Positions 12,601 to 27,600 of a DNA stretch of 64,000 nucleotides are shown here, in pieces. The DNA is from Membranipora membranacea. Taxonomy: Eukaryota; Bryozoa; Gymnolaemata; Cheilostomatida; Membraniporidae. The stretch is taken from contig OU612074.1 of assembly GCA_914767715.1 (NCBI GenBank), forward strand, positions 1,689,501 to 1,753,500. Reading direction: 5' to 3'. Both the position numbers and the translations under genes were made by a program. How positions within the stretch are numbered: the stretch's first letter is position 1; each line of letters starts with the position of its first letter. The notes under the pieces are model-generated. The model made no database searches and was not told the DNA's origin. It worked only from the letters and a program-made list of their open reading frames with translations.

Positions 12601-15600
12601 GTCTTTTTCCCCATGCAGAAGGTGCAATCTGCTATTAATCATGGCCATCAATGAGAAGTTGTTTGAAACCTTGGTTGCCCTTTAATGTCCTCTGCATATT
12701 TTCGCTTGTCACTCACATGCTTGTCTTTTCTGTGCTGACACTATAAAACAGCTCTGTGTCATCATATTTAATGGATTTTTTACCAATGGCATATGGATCT
12801 ACAACAAATGGTAATAACAGTCAGCACCGGAAACAAGTTTGACGAATTATCTACCTTTTAATGTCGTACTTATGAATAGTGAGCTTTCTTTGATGCCTCG
12901 GCGAATGGATCCATGTTCTCTATGAACAAGAAAACCCGGTAATTCTTAAAACCAAAGAAAAAGTCAGAACTCTGTGATCACCCTTCAGCTCATCCCGTAA
13001 TGGTATGAAGTCCGGAATCTATTCAGACCCTCATTATTCTAGCAAACGCCTTTTTTTTCCTGTTCAAACCTTTTATAATTTTTTTTATAAATTATCTTTT
13101 TATGATAGCATTACAAATAAATAAAAGAAACTTATACGATGTAACAATATACCACAATTCAGATCATCCAGTGATTTCTCTTTTGCAGCGAATGCTCTAG
13201 GATTCACATATCTCATACCTCTGATAGACACGCTAGCAATAGCTTCATAGATGAAAACCTCCTTGTTTGTTGCAGCATGGTTGTATTGGAAATAAATGAG
13301 GAATAGAAAAACCACATAGCACTAGACTGGACACACTGCATTCATATTACATAATTAGCATACATGGACCTTGCTCAAACTCTACTCCATACAAAACAAT
13401 CATCATTCTTTTATCTAAAGATACCGCCCATGTGGTTTTGCTTATAAACAAATAAATGTACACGCCTACCTTAAAATGACCTTCCAATGACCTTCAATTT
13501 TGTGCTCCAGATAGCAAAAATCATTTTGAGGCTGGATGATTTGAGAATTTTCATTTTATTAGAAAATGTTGCTTTCTGCATCATGCTATAAGTTTTGTCC
13601 ATAAGTAGGATGGAGCAATGGACTCCCTCTTCCTCTCCGAGGAAGAGGGAGTTCATTGGATGGAGTGTGTGTGCCATTTAGAGCATCAAGGCTCAGTGGC
13701 ACCCTAGTACCATTGAGGAGTGAAGAAAAGCTGAAGAAAGTCATCAGTGCTGCTGAGAAATGGGCAGCCTTAGATAAGGTCAACCAAAAGGAAGATAAAA
13801 GTGAGTGCTTACAAACCAAACCTGTCCCTTACTAATGTACTTTAGTTACACTATAGAAAGGTCTAGTGGTCAGCACTGAATTGAATTTCTGGAATAAGTT
13901 TTTGACTCAATTTTCCATTAAAATGCAAGTGACCTCTGGATCACCAACCAAACTCACACAATGAGCCAGTGTAAGAAGTTGTGTCCTTAGGCTACTTGTG
14001 AGTTTACTTTTCTTCAGTTTCACATCATAATAATTATAATATATCTATTGTAAATTTGTACCCATATGTATTTTACCAGAAGCAATATTCCATTTATTTG
14101 TGGTCCTGCTACAAAGAAGTATACCTTATTGGTGTTTCTTGCTCTACAGGAATATGATGAGCCTGAGGAAGACATTTATGTAATGTCAGCACACCAGCAA
14201 AGTACACTAGGTCTCAGGCAAAGACCCATATTAACCCTGGTCCCACGCTACCCAAAGTATGTGTGGCCTGTCGAAAGGAGACAAAATATGTAAACAAAAG
14301 GCGAGAGCAATTCCATCAGATTCAGACACTAGAAGGAGGTAAGGTTTGCATTGATGTGTGCCGTACTACAATATGATGTCCTGATGACGGACACATATAT
14401 ACATGTAATTCCCTTGAAGACTGATTGAAGGCAGATGGGGCCTACAGATAATTTAGATACGCTAAACTTTGCTAAAAGGGAAGCTAGTAGCGTTGTACTA
14501 GTTCCAATTTGGCGAAGCTTAGCGTGCCTAAACTGGCTTTCTGAGAAATATCTGTAAACATACTGCAGCCTAACTGAACAAACTTTCAATGCTTTTTGCC
14601 TAGTCACGAGTTAAAGGGTTATGTCTTCAGGTGAATTGTTAGAAGCCGCACGATTAATGGAGGATCAGCAGCTACTATCTTTTGTCAGCTCACAATCACA
14701 CGACTTAGCTGCCGCTGAGGCTCAATATCATCTCTCATGTAGGAGCAAATATGCTATGGCATACAAGCGGAGGCTTAAGCAACTTCAACCTGCTTCACTG
14801 TAAGTATCGATAAAGCCAGCAGATATTATTAAATTGATCAAATTAAAGAACCTGTCCATAAGACCTACTTGTGCGTTAAAACCTGGGTGTTTCAACATTA
14901 CATGTCGGGTGGTATGTAGGATACCGGCAGCCTCCATTAGTTTAAGTACCCTAATAAATTTTGCCAGAAGTGGAGCTAGTGGCAGTTTAGTATCAATTTA
15001 CTCTTTCTTCCCTTATAGGAGGTCAATAGCACAACTGAGAAAGCTCTACCTCAAAACGCCAATTGCTTACTACTGCACACCAAACGAGCAAACTATCAGT
15101 CCAAAATCTGGCTACCGGCTCTTAAACCGATGATCACAGCTGAAAATCCTGATGGCAATGGATGGGAAGAGGAAGGAGGAGATCTAAAGATTAAATGGAT
15201 GGATGGCCCTATATCATTTCTGAAAACCACGAAATGTCAATGCAAGGCAAACCCATGCACTGGCAACTGATGCTCATGTTTGAAAGAAGGAATTTAAGTG
15301 CACAGCCCTCTGTGGTTGCCGTGACTGTAACAACCGCAGTGTCGCTATGGACAGTGAGGAGGAAAGTGATGATGATGATGAATAATAACTATGCATTAGT
15401 AGAAGCGTATGCACGTTATGTGTTTGAACCTTTGTTTTTTAGGCAGTTAGTAGTATAATATTCTTTTGCGTAGGTTGTCAGTACATATTCTAATAAGTTA
15501 CAATATCGACAGCTGCATTTGTTAATAATATCAGTACAGGTACTCTCACGTATATATTTGTATAGTTATTATATTTATAATAGTATGTGGCCACTTTTCA

Positions 15601-18600
15601 TGTACAGCACATATACTCTGCGTCATTTACTAATCACATGGGTTTTCCAATTTGTAAGAAATACACCAGTGTATTCCGAAAATAGCTAAATCGATAAAAC
15701 TAGGAGTTATCTCCTCCGACTATGCAAAAAAACAATAATACATGCCATATATGATAAATACGAGTAGAAATTTAGAAATATATTGTGCCAAACATCCTCA
15801 ATAATAAGCCTAACCTTGATAAATCTAAAATATAAATGCCAAAGTAGTCAAATGCAATTAGATATTTATATATAATATGAGGGGGACAAACGCTGACGCT
15901 GCCTCTCTCGGTGACACTTTTTTTACGGTACATGATGTTGGCTGTATTGAGCATATAAAATTACTATATATATATTATTATATACTCATCTTTTTCTGCA
16001 AGAGGAAAATTTTGAACATTTTTGAGCCATCTGATAATAGACTAGTCTATATTGTCTCCATATTCTATGTTTCAAAGTTATCCAGGTTTATAGTCAAGAT
16101 TACAAGAAAAACTATATTTCAGTTTATTTGAACGGAAGCGGGCAACAATTTGATAACACATCACTTCAGTTCAGGAGAAAATTAATGTATTTAACTGAAA
16201 AAACACGGAGGAGATAACTCTAGTAATTGCTCATGTGATCTTATTGTTTTGCATAGCATAGTCTGATGTTTATGGGTTACCTCACCGTTTGTGCCTTGCT
16301 ATTATAATATACATTGTATAATATACAGTACTTACTTACTTGGTACTTGAAGGTTAATTGCCAACTTCTGTGAGAAGGTTGTGGCAATATGTCATCTCGT
16401 CTGTCCGTCTCCGTTCCGGGTCTGCAACGTAGGGTTGGTAGATCGATCGCCATCAACCTTAGGCTGCCACTGGGGGTCCCTCGAGGAGGGTGCTGCCGAT
16501 CGGTAGGGTGTTCCACAGTTTAGCAGTGCTCACAAAGAAGCTGTTCTGGTGCAGTCTGGTATTGCAGTGAGGGATAAAATACTGCGATTGGTGTTTCCTT
16601 GACTGTCCAGCATGTGTAGGGTGTGGAGAGAGGTAGTCATTGATGTTAACAGCAACCTAGTTGTAGTGCATAGCGCGGAAGATGCCGAGCCTTCTTCTCT
16701 CCCTCAGGTCTTTCGGTGTGTCCCACTCCAGGTCCTCCAAAAGTTTTGTTGTGCTGGTGGTGTGATCAGTTCTTCTGACATTGGACACCGTCCGGGCTGC
16801 TCTCCTTTGGACTGCTTCAATGGAGTTTATCTGAGCTCCATCCCACACCGTGCTCGAGTTCTCAATGACGGGTCATACCAGATATTTGTAGGCCCAACTT
16901 CTCAAGTCCGGGAGCGACGGGGGGGATAGTTCTGCTGACATAGGCAAGTCTACCCGATGCTTTACTGGTGATAAACGTAGTGTTTTCATTCCATCTCAGT
17001 GTGTTTTCTAACTTGATTCCTAGGTACTTCACTCCGGTAGATTTTGGCATGTCAATGTTGTGCAGGGTGAAGATAATGTTCACACCTCGCTCTCGTTTTC
17101 GGCTGAACTTGATATGCTCGCATTTAAGAGCATTGAATTTCAGTTTCCATTCTTTCTCCCATGTCTCTAGTGTGTGGAGGTCTTCTTGGAGTTTATCTCG
17201 ATTGTCAGCAGTATTATAGATGACGGTGCCATCCGCAAATAGTCTGCCATGGGACCTGACAGAGTCAGGGAGGTCATTGATGAAGATGGTGAAGAGTAGG
17301 GGCCCAATGACTGAGCCTTGGGGAACTCCTGATGTTACTTCACAGGGAGTGGAAGGAAAGTCATTCACAACCACGATTTGGGTTCTCTTTGAAAGGAAGT
17401 CCTAAATCCATCTGGTGGCTTGATTATTGACTCCGATGTTTTATAGCTTGTGGACAAGTTTGACATGGTCAACCTTGTCGAAAGCTTTCGCAAAGTCCAA
17501 GAAGCAAGCATCAACGTCTTTCCCTTGGTCCATGAGTGCCGAGATATCTGCTAAGAGCTCTACGAGCTGTGACTCACAACATCGTTTCGGTCGGAATCCA
17601 TGTTGTTTTGGTGTCAGTCTCTGTAGTCTCCAGGTGGTGTGCTACTTGGCTAGTGATGATATGCTCAAGCAGTTTGCTCGCGACACAGGTGAGGCTAATG
17701 GGTCGGTAGTTAGAAGGCTGGTATTTATCTCCTTTTTTGAAGACTGGACAGACTCGTGCTTTCCTCCAGTCGGATGGTATCGTTGAGGTGTCCAGGGATC
17801 TCTAAAAGAGATGGGTTAAAGGTCCTTCTAATACTGGTGCCAACTGCTTTAATAGTCTAAGGCTGAGGTCATCAGGTCCTGTGGCCTTGTAGGGATTGAG
17901 TTTCTTCAGTAAAGCAAGGACTCAATTTTCAGAGATTTTTATCTTTGACATGTCACTGGAGCCAGCGGTGTTTACAAGCTCTGATGGAGAGACAGGGTTG
18001 AAGACAGTGAAGCTGTTTGTTCAGTGCCTCTGCCTTTTCTGTAGGGTCTGTAATTAGTTTAGAGTTGACTCGCAATGTGCCAACTTCAGAGTTGTCTGAT
18101 CTATTCTGTTTGACATAAGCCCAGAATTTCTTGTTTGTCTTGCTGCTATCATTTTCTCCTTCTGTCAAGATGTTTTCCAGGAACTTGTTATGTTCCTTGC
18201 GAAACTCTCTCTCTGAACTTCTTTTCTGACATCATTGTATCTCTCCTCCAGTTGTTGTCCTCCATTTTTCCTCGTTCTTCTATGCAGTCGCTTTTTGAAT
18301 TTGATCTTCTGCTCCAGGATAGGGCTGACCCACGGTTTTCGATTGTGTTTCTTTGTTGTCTTGGTAGGGATAAATTTCTTAGCTCCCTCATGGATGGTGT
18401 TCTTGAGGTGCGTCCACATCTTTTCAACTGGTTGTCGGCTAGTTGTGAGCTATTGAAGTGCTGGTGTAACATGTTTCATTAGTCCATCCCAATCAGCGCG
18501 CTTGTACAGCCAGATGGTCCTTGGGGCCTGTTTTCTCCTGTTTGCCCGGAGTGACAGTTCTGTGTAGCAGATGTGGTGATCGCTGATGCCTGGTAAGATT

Positions 18601-21600
18601 TTGGTTCTGTTGACTTGTTCGGGTATATTTGTCATGATTAGATCCAGAATTTTGTTGATCCTTGTGGGTTCTTTGACAAGCTGTGTCAGACCGGCAGTGT
18701 CTAGTAGTTCTTTAAATTCCTGATGGTTTGATTGTTGAGGGCAAATTGGTTTGAGTTGCATGGCAGTCCAGTCCCAGCCTGGTAGGTTGAAGTCACCTGC
18801 GATGATGATGTTTTTATGGTTGTCCGCTAAAATATTATCAACAGAGTTTCGTAACTGAGGGATGGCTGTTTTTTCTGCTACATTGGGTCTACAGCAAGCT
18901 CCTATGTAGAGATGTTGTTGTCCAGTCAGAATAACCTTGACCCAAATGAATTCTGCGCCTTGACTTTTCTCGTCAACCTCTGTAGAGCTGATGGTGTTGT
19001 GGTCAGCAATTAGAACTCCACCCCCACCTCCAGCTGGGCGGTCTCTTCTAAACACGCTGTAGTCACCGAATTCAAGCTCAGCTGTGTAGATCTCCGGTTT
19101 CAGCCATGTCTCTGTCGCTATTATGATGTCTGGTTCTGAGCACTCTATCATATTTTTCCAGGCTCCGAGTTTGGAAAGTAGCGACTGGCAATTTACATTG
19201 ATGAGTCTCAGTGGTTTGTCTTTTTGTCTGGTTTTTTGCTCCAATTTGGGAGATGACTCATGTTTAGGCATAGCATTATCATCTAGAGAATGTATACTGG
19301 TCTGAGAGTCACTCGACAAATCTTCATTAGTGGTACTGTATTTGTTTATGTTTGTCACTGAGCAGTTGAAGGCAATACGGCTGTAGTTGATGGAATTACA
19401 GTTCAGACATGCCCAGGCAACGCTACTGTTGTCAAGTATTCATTTGAGTTGATGTTTCGGCATGAAATGTGGAACCATGTTGAGCAGTCTTCGCGTAGTA
19501 TACCTTTGTCTTCCCATGTGACAGGATGGTGACAAGCTCCACAGAGATAGAGGCTGCTGATTTCAATGGGCTCCTCCTGGTTCACGGTGTCATCATGCTG
19601 CTTTCCAGTTGTCAGGTTAGATGAGCCTCTTCCGGTGTAATCCATGATCCAGTGTTATATATACCTACATACCTACTCACCTACACACCACATATACTGT
19701 TGGTCAAAAACAACTACGGCATGCATTCAACAAAATTATATCAGCTTTGTTGACACAATATAAATCAAATGGAACTGATTGCCTTTGACAACCATGCTGA
19801 ACAACATCAATGGAAGATTTGGTTGCTCAACTTTGTGTAGAATCAGTGGATATAATTCATTCAATGACATTGCTGATGTCAGAACAGTAGCATTACATTT
19901 ATTGCATTACCTGGATGACTGATGGCAATTCAGAGTAAGTTGACTTATCTCTGTCCCTTTCATGGTTCTTTGTTATAAAATTCAATAGAGCTCTCCTTTC
20001 ATTCCGTCAACTGATTGTAAATAATATATTTCCATTGTATTTACCATGGTTCTATCCACTTTTCAATACCCAAACTTAGCAGCGATGAAATTTATGTAAT
20101 GAACGCAGAATCAGTATAATATGTTTGAGGGGAGTACCATTCCGTAACTTTGTCTCCCCTAAGAAATTTATAATAAATCCAAAAAAAAAAAATTTCCATC
20201 CTGTATGATAGGCCTCAATAGCACATATCATAAAGAGTTTGAATGGAATCAGCGACTCGCTACTTGTAATGATTTGAAGGTATGATTATCACACTCAGTC
20301 TACCGCTATTTATATTAAATTATCATATATGAGAGCCTTTGAATAATTAGCGCAGGGCTCTCAAAGTTATCTTGGTCTCAGATTTTTTACAAGCACCGAC
20401 TTATTCTGTAAATATTTTGACCGAAGACATAGGCTAATCAACCTTTTTCATTGGTCAATTAATGGATGATAGCCTGAAGGTCTCTTTGATATGTATATGC
20501 CTAGATTCCACCCTCAACTGCTGAGTGGGGTAAAAAAGATATCCTTTGGTATTATCTAAACTAGAATACATTGTTGGCTTTTGAATCGCAATTACAAAGA
20601 ATAGCAGCTGGAACAGAGTTGCTACCATCACAAACCTACAAAATAATTAATAAAAGAACCTCAACAACAGAAAGAATATTAAATCCATGTCTGTGGAACT
20701 TCCAGTGGCCATGTGTAGCTATCACAATGGATTATTTGTTATTAAAAGACACAATGGCCAGTCATCGGAATCGGGTGCATGAAAACACCAATCACAGCAG
20801 CTGTGCAAATCTGATATGTTTCAAGGCGCATTTGGAAGGTATCTTTAGATCTTGAGAAGCAGTCATGTGGCCAAGTACATGATCTCACGGAACAAAAAGA
20901 AAAGGAAAATACAAATAAACATAAACATAAACCAATAAACTTTATTTGCCATTTACCTTAAAAATCTCAGTTATTTTGTCTGCTATTAGGTGAATGAATT
21001 ATTTCAATATGTTATGACTGTATAGCATTATGACCAAGGTTTTAACATGAGTGTTTGAAAGTTTCATCCTTGAGGCTCCAGTAGCTTTTTCCTCCTTAGC
21101 CAGTTTCCTTTTTTATCTCTCTTGAATCAGCCCTTTAACAAACTAGCCCAACGTGTACGCTTTGTCGCATATGGTGGTGATGGTGAAATGGAGTTTGGTG
21201 TGGGATGAGTGTGCCGACCCGAGTAGTGAATAGTGGTCTTGCTAATAAGGTTAATTGTCCGATCACCAAGAGCCTTCTGATGTATATACCTCCCATGAGG
21301 GTGTAACTTTACTACCTGTAAATATAATATCAATAAACATGTGAGAGCTTTGCATCCTAATATTAGTATATGGTATTTAAGCTGATGAGCATTGTTAGCA
21401 ACGCCAAAATTTGAGCCGATCAGATGGTTCATGTTTGTTAAGTAGACTTGTACCACCCTCAATTGTTTCAAACTAACATGTCTTTCTTGCCTGATACATT
21501 GCATGGGATTCAGCAAACAAATTTAATATCCAATGCCGTTGATCTCGAAAAAGATCATTTAAAGTCACCTCAATTCCACAAATAAAGGGTTACACATTAA

Positions 21601-24600
21601 AACAAACAAAACTGCTGGTTTTCATTCAAGATTCTGTGTTGTTTCAGTTAATGGAGGATGGAATGACTGGATGGAGTGGGGTGAGTGTCCCGAATCAAAA
21701 AAAGGATCAAGAATGAGGCTGTGTAATAATCCAGTTCCTGTGTTTGGAGGGGCTTATTGTGAAGGAAAGGCTGTTGATGCTCAAAATTGTGGTGAGTTTA
21801 TGCTGGATGGAACGAAAATCACATAAAATTCAAGACTGATGTAGAACAGGATCAGTATAGAAAAGTGCCATTTAATCTGAGCAGAACTATGTGACTGGTA
21901 GTGAGTGGCAACAGCGCTGGGTATGAGCCCAATTTTAACAACTCAGATTAATAATGAATTTATGGTGACAATTTATTGCTAATTCATCTAGCAAGATCTT
22001 ACTTCGACTGAGCTTATATTCCGGCCATAAGCATTACAAGATGACCTGCGTCAAGCTGCTGAAACTACTCTGAGCAAGCTTTACATAGGTGGATGCCTAT
22101 TGGCATTGTTACTCGATCGATTAACATTCTAGTTTTAGTTGTGAAAAAGTACTAGTAATCACTGGCAATGCATGGAATCAATATTGGTAGTGTTGAACGT
22201 TCAATGAAAGTGGAGAGAACATTTATGTCAAAACCTTCTGAAGCTTTTTTTGTTTGTATAATGTTTTGCTTGCGCAGATAACACTGCATTTAATTGTAAT
22301 CATGTCCTTCAGAGTATCAATTGTGTGTGCTCCACTTATTACATATCGTTATCAACATGACTGAACCACACTTTCTTTATGTGTAGCGTTAACGATGATG
22401 TCGGTGGGAGGTTTTACTTGTCTCGTGTGGTGGGAGAGGGTTGTCGTATAAACACAAGCAAATCTTAAAAGTTTCATTGTCAATCTAGTAGAAACATTTG
22501 TAAGCAGAATGACATAACAAGTTTTCAATTGGTGGCAAGGCGACGTAGCAGCAACGCATTCGATGTCACCAGAGCTAATTTTTTCATTGATGGAATAGCT
22601 CTTTGATCACTTTTTTGTGTCAAATAATTAGCAGACAGAAGTTATTTCATTAAAGGATAGGGATTCAGTGAAGGCAGGTATTTTTCCTCTCAGGGAAGAT
22701 ACATAATTCTCGTTACGTTTCCACAACCTAGTTTTACACCGGCGTCACCACCACTCAAAAAAAATTCTCGTTTACACGACTGAAATTTCAGATTTCTGAA
22801 TGAAAACAATACTTTGAAAAATACAAGCTAAATAAAACATGAAAAAAGTATGTTAGTCTAGGGGGAATACATGTTCAGACTTACTCATAGACAAGTCATC
22901 TCCATAACACGTGTTTTACTGGCCGTTTGTGACCATGTGCCCACTGGGGTGTTTATACCTCCTTTTTGGGTTGTACTTTACCTCCCGTATAGACAATATC
23001 AATTTGTGGTACCTTCTGGGAACGAACATCGGAGAGCTTAGTGCTCTATTCTCAGGGTTTGATATTTCAACTGTAAAGCAATGTAACCAATGACATAATT
23101 TGAGTCAATCAATTGGTGTTTGCGAAGTAACACCGAACCATCCTTAATTGTTTCAAATTAACATCTCTTTTCTTGCCTGATACATTACAATGTAAATTTA
23201 CAAGTAAGATGTTGATCCTGAACGGATTGGGCCCTATGGATAAAACAAAGTGACTGATGGGCTAACCAGATCAGCTTAATTTTAGCTTGAGCATTGCTTT
23301 TCAATACTTTTGGCATTTTATGTAGCTTTCGTGATTATGTATTGTTTCAGCTGATGGAGGATGGAGTGCATGGAAGGCGTGGGCTGAGTGTCCAGATTCC
23401 AAACAAGGAACAAGAACGAGGGTGTGTGATAATCCAGTTCCTGTGTTTGGCGGGGCCAGTTGTGAAGGAGTGGCTATTGATGCTAAAAAATGTGGTGAGT
23501 TTAAAATGAGTGGAGCGGAGATTCCATGAAGTTCAGGACTGACAAATATTTTCTCCAATCTTAAATTAAGATGCCTGCCAGATGAAGTACACACACATGA
23601 GAAACAATAACGATAATAATGACAAGTTCAGGGTCACCATGTGGGAGATTAACCCTAGAAAGACCCCATCAGAATCATACAAATTTTTTTTAAATCAGAA
23701 ATTAAATAGGGAGGTATGCTGCACACTAGGCACCTATATTGCTACTCACAATATTAAGAGCATTCCAATGATACAAAAGAAAGCACACCTGTCTTAGCTG
23801 CTTGAAGTCAAGAAAATTTCCTAATACAGAATAGTAAAATTTATGAATCATCTTTCCTTTTCAAGGATAGTTTTTGCTGCCAGCCAAAGGGTTATTTTCC
23901 TCAAATCCCTAAAGTATTTAAACTCTCTCTTTTCTTGTAAACTTTTCTGATAATCTTTCTGATGAGCTACAACGCCCCTCCTACACCCACCCTGGCTTGC
24001 AGCGCAATAGCTAAATACTATGATACTTCCTTTGGACCACACTTCAGACCACCCTTTAGAATGGCCCTGCATCATGTCATTCCTCTGACACAGAGATGAC
24101 GTCTTTAATTATTTTTGGCCAACATTCAGAACAAATAATGGCTTCTTCAATCTGCAGATGATGATGAAACAGGGATCGGTTCTAATCCTGATCGAGACAT
24201 TTAAATTTCTGTTCATAATCTTAGGCTTACGCTCTTTTAGCAAGTCTACAGCAGCAAAAGTCTCACCGTAGCTGACCTTGGAATAGAGTTGGGATCTGTT
24301 CTAACTAACCGATTCTGATCGGGACATTTAAACTTGTGTCCATAATCTTAAGCAAATTTTCCAAGATATCATCAAGTAGCATAACACAACAATCCTTCAT
24401 GGGTCAGTCTTATTAGAAAAGTGGATATTTTACCCCAGTAAATCAAATGTTGTGAGTTCATAGGGCAAATAAAAAAATAGACATTGTGGAAAATAGCAAT
24501 TAGTCTTTTTTTCAATTATTTTAGCAAGGATCATAGTTGATCATAGTGGTCAGGGGGAGGCAATACATCACAATGATCCACTATGACCCAATTGTCAGAC

Positions 24601-27600
24601 TTTGCACCAGTTTTACTGAAATTAGGTTCACAGGCTGTTTTATTTCATATGCCCTAAGGGCTTTCAGCCTGAGATCTTTAAAACCATACCAAAAATGGCC
24701 TAGTAGGACTGTCACTTTAATGTGTACAGACCTCAATCTAGCAATCAGCCTTCACAATTTTGTTCCTTTAGGGATTATGCATCCTACTACTATTTCATCT
24801 AGCAGCGTCTTACTTTGACTGAAGTCGGGACTCGGGCATTGGGCAATGAAAATATTGATATTACCTGCATAGAGCTGTAGTTGCAAGTAGTTTGTTGAAG
24901 TAAGCTGACAAATTAATTGTGCAGCGCAAGGGAACATGTCAATATATAAATGTGAAGGCTTTTCTTTGATTATACCTCGATAATATGACTGTGGCTCGTC
25001 AGTCCCCTCCTTCTTAAACTTTTCACTGATTGATTGCTGATATAATAAGAATGTTTGAGTGGAATATTGAATCGGTGATAATGAAGATCTGGTTCAAAAA
25101 TCCAACCCGTTCTTATTTAAAACTTCAATCAAGCATTAAATAGCCCTATCGATCAATAAGTCAATCATTCAATAAAGTTACCAAGCCACTAGCATGCATG
25201 CTTTTTTAAAGTTTTATTGTTTCACTTATAATATATTGTCTACCAGTCCTCTATCCTGCCGTTTATCAACGAGATAAGAAGGACATGCGCAAAATATTTA
25301 AAGATGCTTTCTCGCTCGGATTACAACTTAATTATGATATCGACACTCTAGTTAACACTCCTTTAAAAAATCGTGTAATGCAGATATTCACTGATGACAA
25401 ACACTTTTTTTAGCAGAGTACGTATACCAGTAACCTTTTTCTCTCAACTTTTACAGATAGTGATAGAATACAAATCAATCAACAAATCAATCAATCAATA
25501 CATATTATAAATTTAATGAATCTTATCATGTTATTGAGCTAGTGCCCAAGTGAGCAATAAATAACATTTGACTTAAATCACATGCATGCAACATACCTAA
25601 TACACAAAGATAAAAAACAATAATGTAAAACATGCAGGAACACAAATGGAACAAAACGTATATCTAATATCATACACCAAGGATATTTGTGTAGCTCTAA
25701 TTTATCACAAGTCCGAATCTAAGAACTAGATCTGTTTATTGTAGAACATGGGGGATGGACACAATGGAGCAAATGGGGTAATTGTGACGCAACATGTGGC
25801 GGTGGACGGCAAAGTAGTTCACACTCTTGCACAAATCCTGCTCCAGCAAATGGTGGATCTGATTGTGATGGGAAAATCACAAAGTTCCAGGATTGCAATA
25901 AAACTCCATGTCCTGTAAATGGAGGATGGACACAATGGAGCAAGTGGGGTTTTTGTGACGCAACATGTGGCGGTGGACGGCAAATTAGTTCACGCTCTTG
26001 CACAAATCCTGCTCCAACAAATGGTGGATCTGATTGTGATGGGAAAACCACAAACTTCCAGGATTGCAATAAAACTCCATGTCCTGTAAATGGAGGATGG
26101 ACACAATGGAGCAAATGGGGTAATTGTGACGCAACATGTGGCGGAGGACAGAAAAGAAGTTTTCGCTCTTGCACAAATCCTGAAAAACGCTATGGTGGGT
26201 CTGATTGTGATGGGGTTGCCTCAAAGCTCGAGGATTGCAAAATTATATCATGTCCTATTGATGGAGTTTGGACAGAATGGAGTCCCTGGGATATTTGTGA
26301 TGCAACCTGTGGAGGGGGACAGCAAAGAAGTTCACGCTCTTGCATAAAGCCTGAAAAAAACTATGGTGGATCTGATTGTGATGGGGCTACCACAAAGCAC
26401 AGGAGTTGCCCATTTATATCGTGTCCTATTGATGGAGTTTGGACAGAATGGAGTCCCTGGGATATTTGTGACGCAACATGTGGCGGGGGACAGCAAAGAA
26501 GTTCACGCTCTTGCACAAAGCCTGAAAAACATTATGGTGGATCTGATTGTGATGGGACTTCCACAAAGCACAGGAATTGCGCATTAATATTGTGTCCTAT
26601 TGATGGAGGATGGACTGAATGGAGCGTCTGGGGTGCCTGTGGCGCAACATGTGGCGGTGGACAGCAGAGTAAATCACGTTCTTGCACAAACCCTGTCGCA
26701 GCACATGGTGGATCTAAGTGTTCTGGGGACACTACAGATAGTCAAAATTGCAATGAAGACCCGTGTCCTATCGATGGAAAATGGACACATTGGGGTGTGT
26801 GGGACAAGTGTGACGCAACATGTGGCGGCGGTCATCAAAGAAGATCACGCTCTTGCACAAACCCCGCACCAGCAAATGGTGGATCCGAATGTGCTGGGGA
26901 TACTACACACAGTATTAATTGCAATGAAAACCAGTGTCCTATTGATGGAGGATGGACACTATGGGGTGAGTGGGATACTTGTGACGCATCATGTGGTGGA
27001 GGTCAACAAAAAAAATCACGCTCTTGCACAAACCCTTCTGCAACACATGGTGGATCTGAGTGTGCTGGGGATACTACAGTGAGTCAGAATTGCAATGAAG
27101 ACATGTGTCCTATTGATGGAAAATGGACACATTGGGGTGTGTGGGACAATTGTGACGCAACATGTGGCGGAGGTCAGCAAAGAAGATCACGCTCTTGCAC
27201 AAACCCTGCAGCAGCAAATGGTGGATCTGAATGTGTTGGGGATACTACAGAGAGTGAGAACTGCAATGAAAACCTGTGTCCTATCGATGGAGGATGGACA
27301 CTATGGGGTGAGTGGGGTAATTGTGACGCATCATGTGGTGGAGGTCAACAAAGAAGATCACACTCTTGCACAAACCCTCCTGCAACACATGGTGGATCTG
27401 AGTGTGCTGGGGATACTACAGTGAGTCAGAATTGCAATGAAGACCCGTGTCCTATTGATGGAAAATGGACACATTGGGGTGTGTGGGATACTTGTGACGC
27501 AACATGTGGGGGAGGTCAGCAAAGAAGATCACGCTCTTGCACAAACCCTTCCAAAGCACATGGTGGATCCGAATGTGCTGGGGATACTACAGACAGTATT

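Larger units (their letters stand above)
16328..19645 (-). mobile_element. Broken CR1-like non-LTR retrotransposon
   Basis: On the minus strand the order is a PHD-finger N-terminus (19403-19645), AP-endonuclease-like domain (18450-19358), linker (17953-18472, two frames), reverse transcriptase (16862-17900, several frames) and a C-terminal region ending near 16.4 kb with AKLWNTLPI-like sequence. The 3' end carries a short tandem repeat (aagtaagtaag near 16328-16342), as in CR1/L2-type elements rather than a poly(A) tail. Several frameshifts show it is dead. It lies in the intron between CTLD 2 and TSP1 module B, antisense to the host gene. Confidence 0.85.

Noticed and set aside
13619-13651. 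Hairpin CTCCCTCTTCCTC...GAGGAAGAGGGAG as a regulatory structure
   Set aside because: It is a clean 13-bp stem but lies at the edge of a decayed repetitive gene and has no other support; likely a local simple-sequence inversion.
20571-20855. Plus-strand ORF of 94 codons
   Set aside because: No motif, no splice context and no paralogue; not distinguishable from chance.
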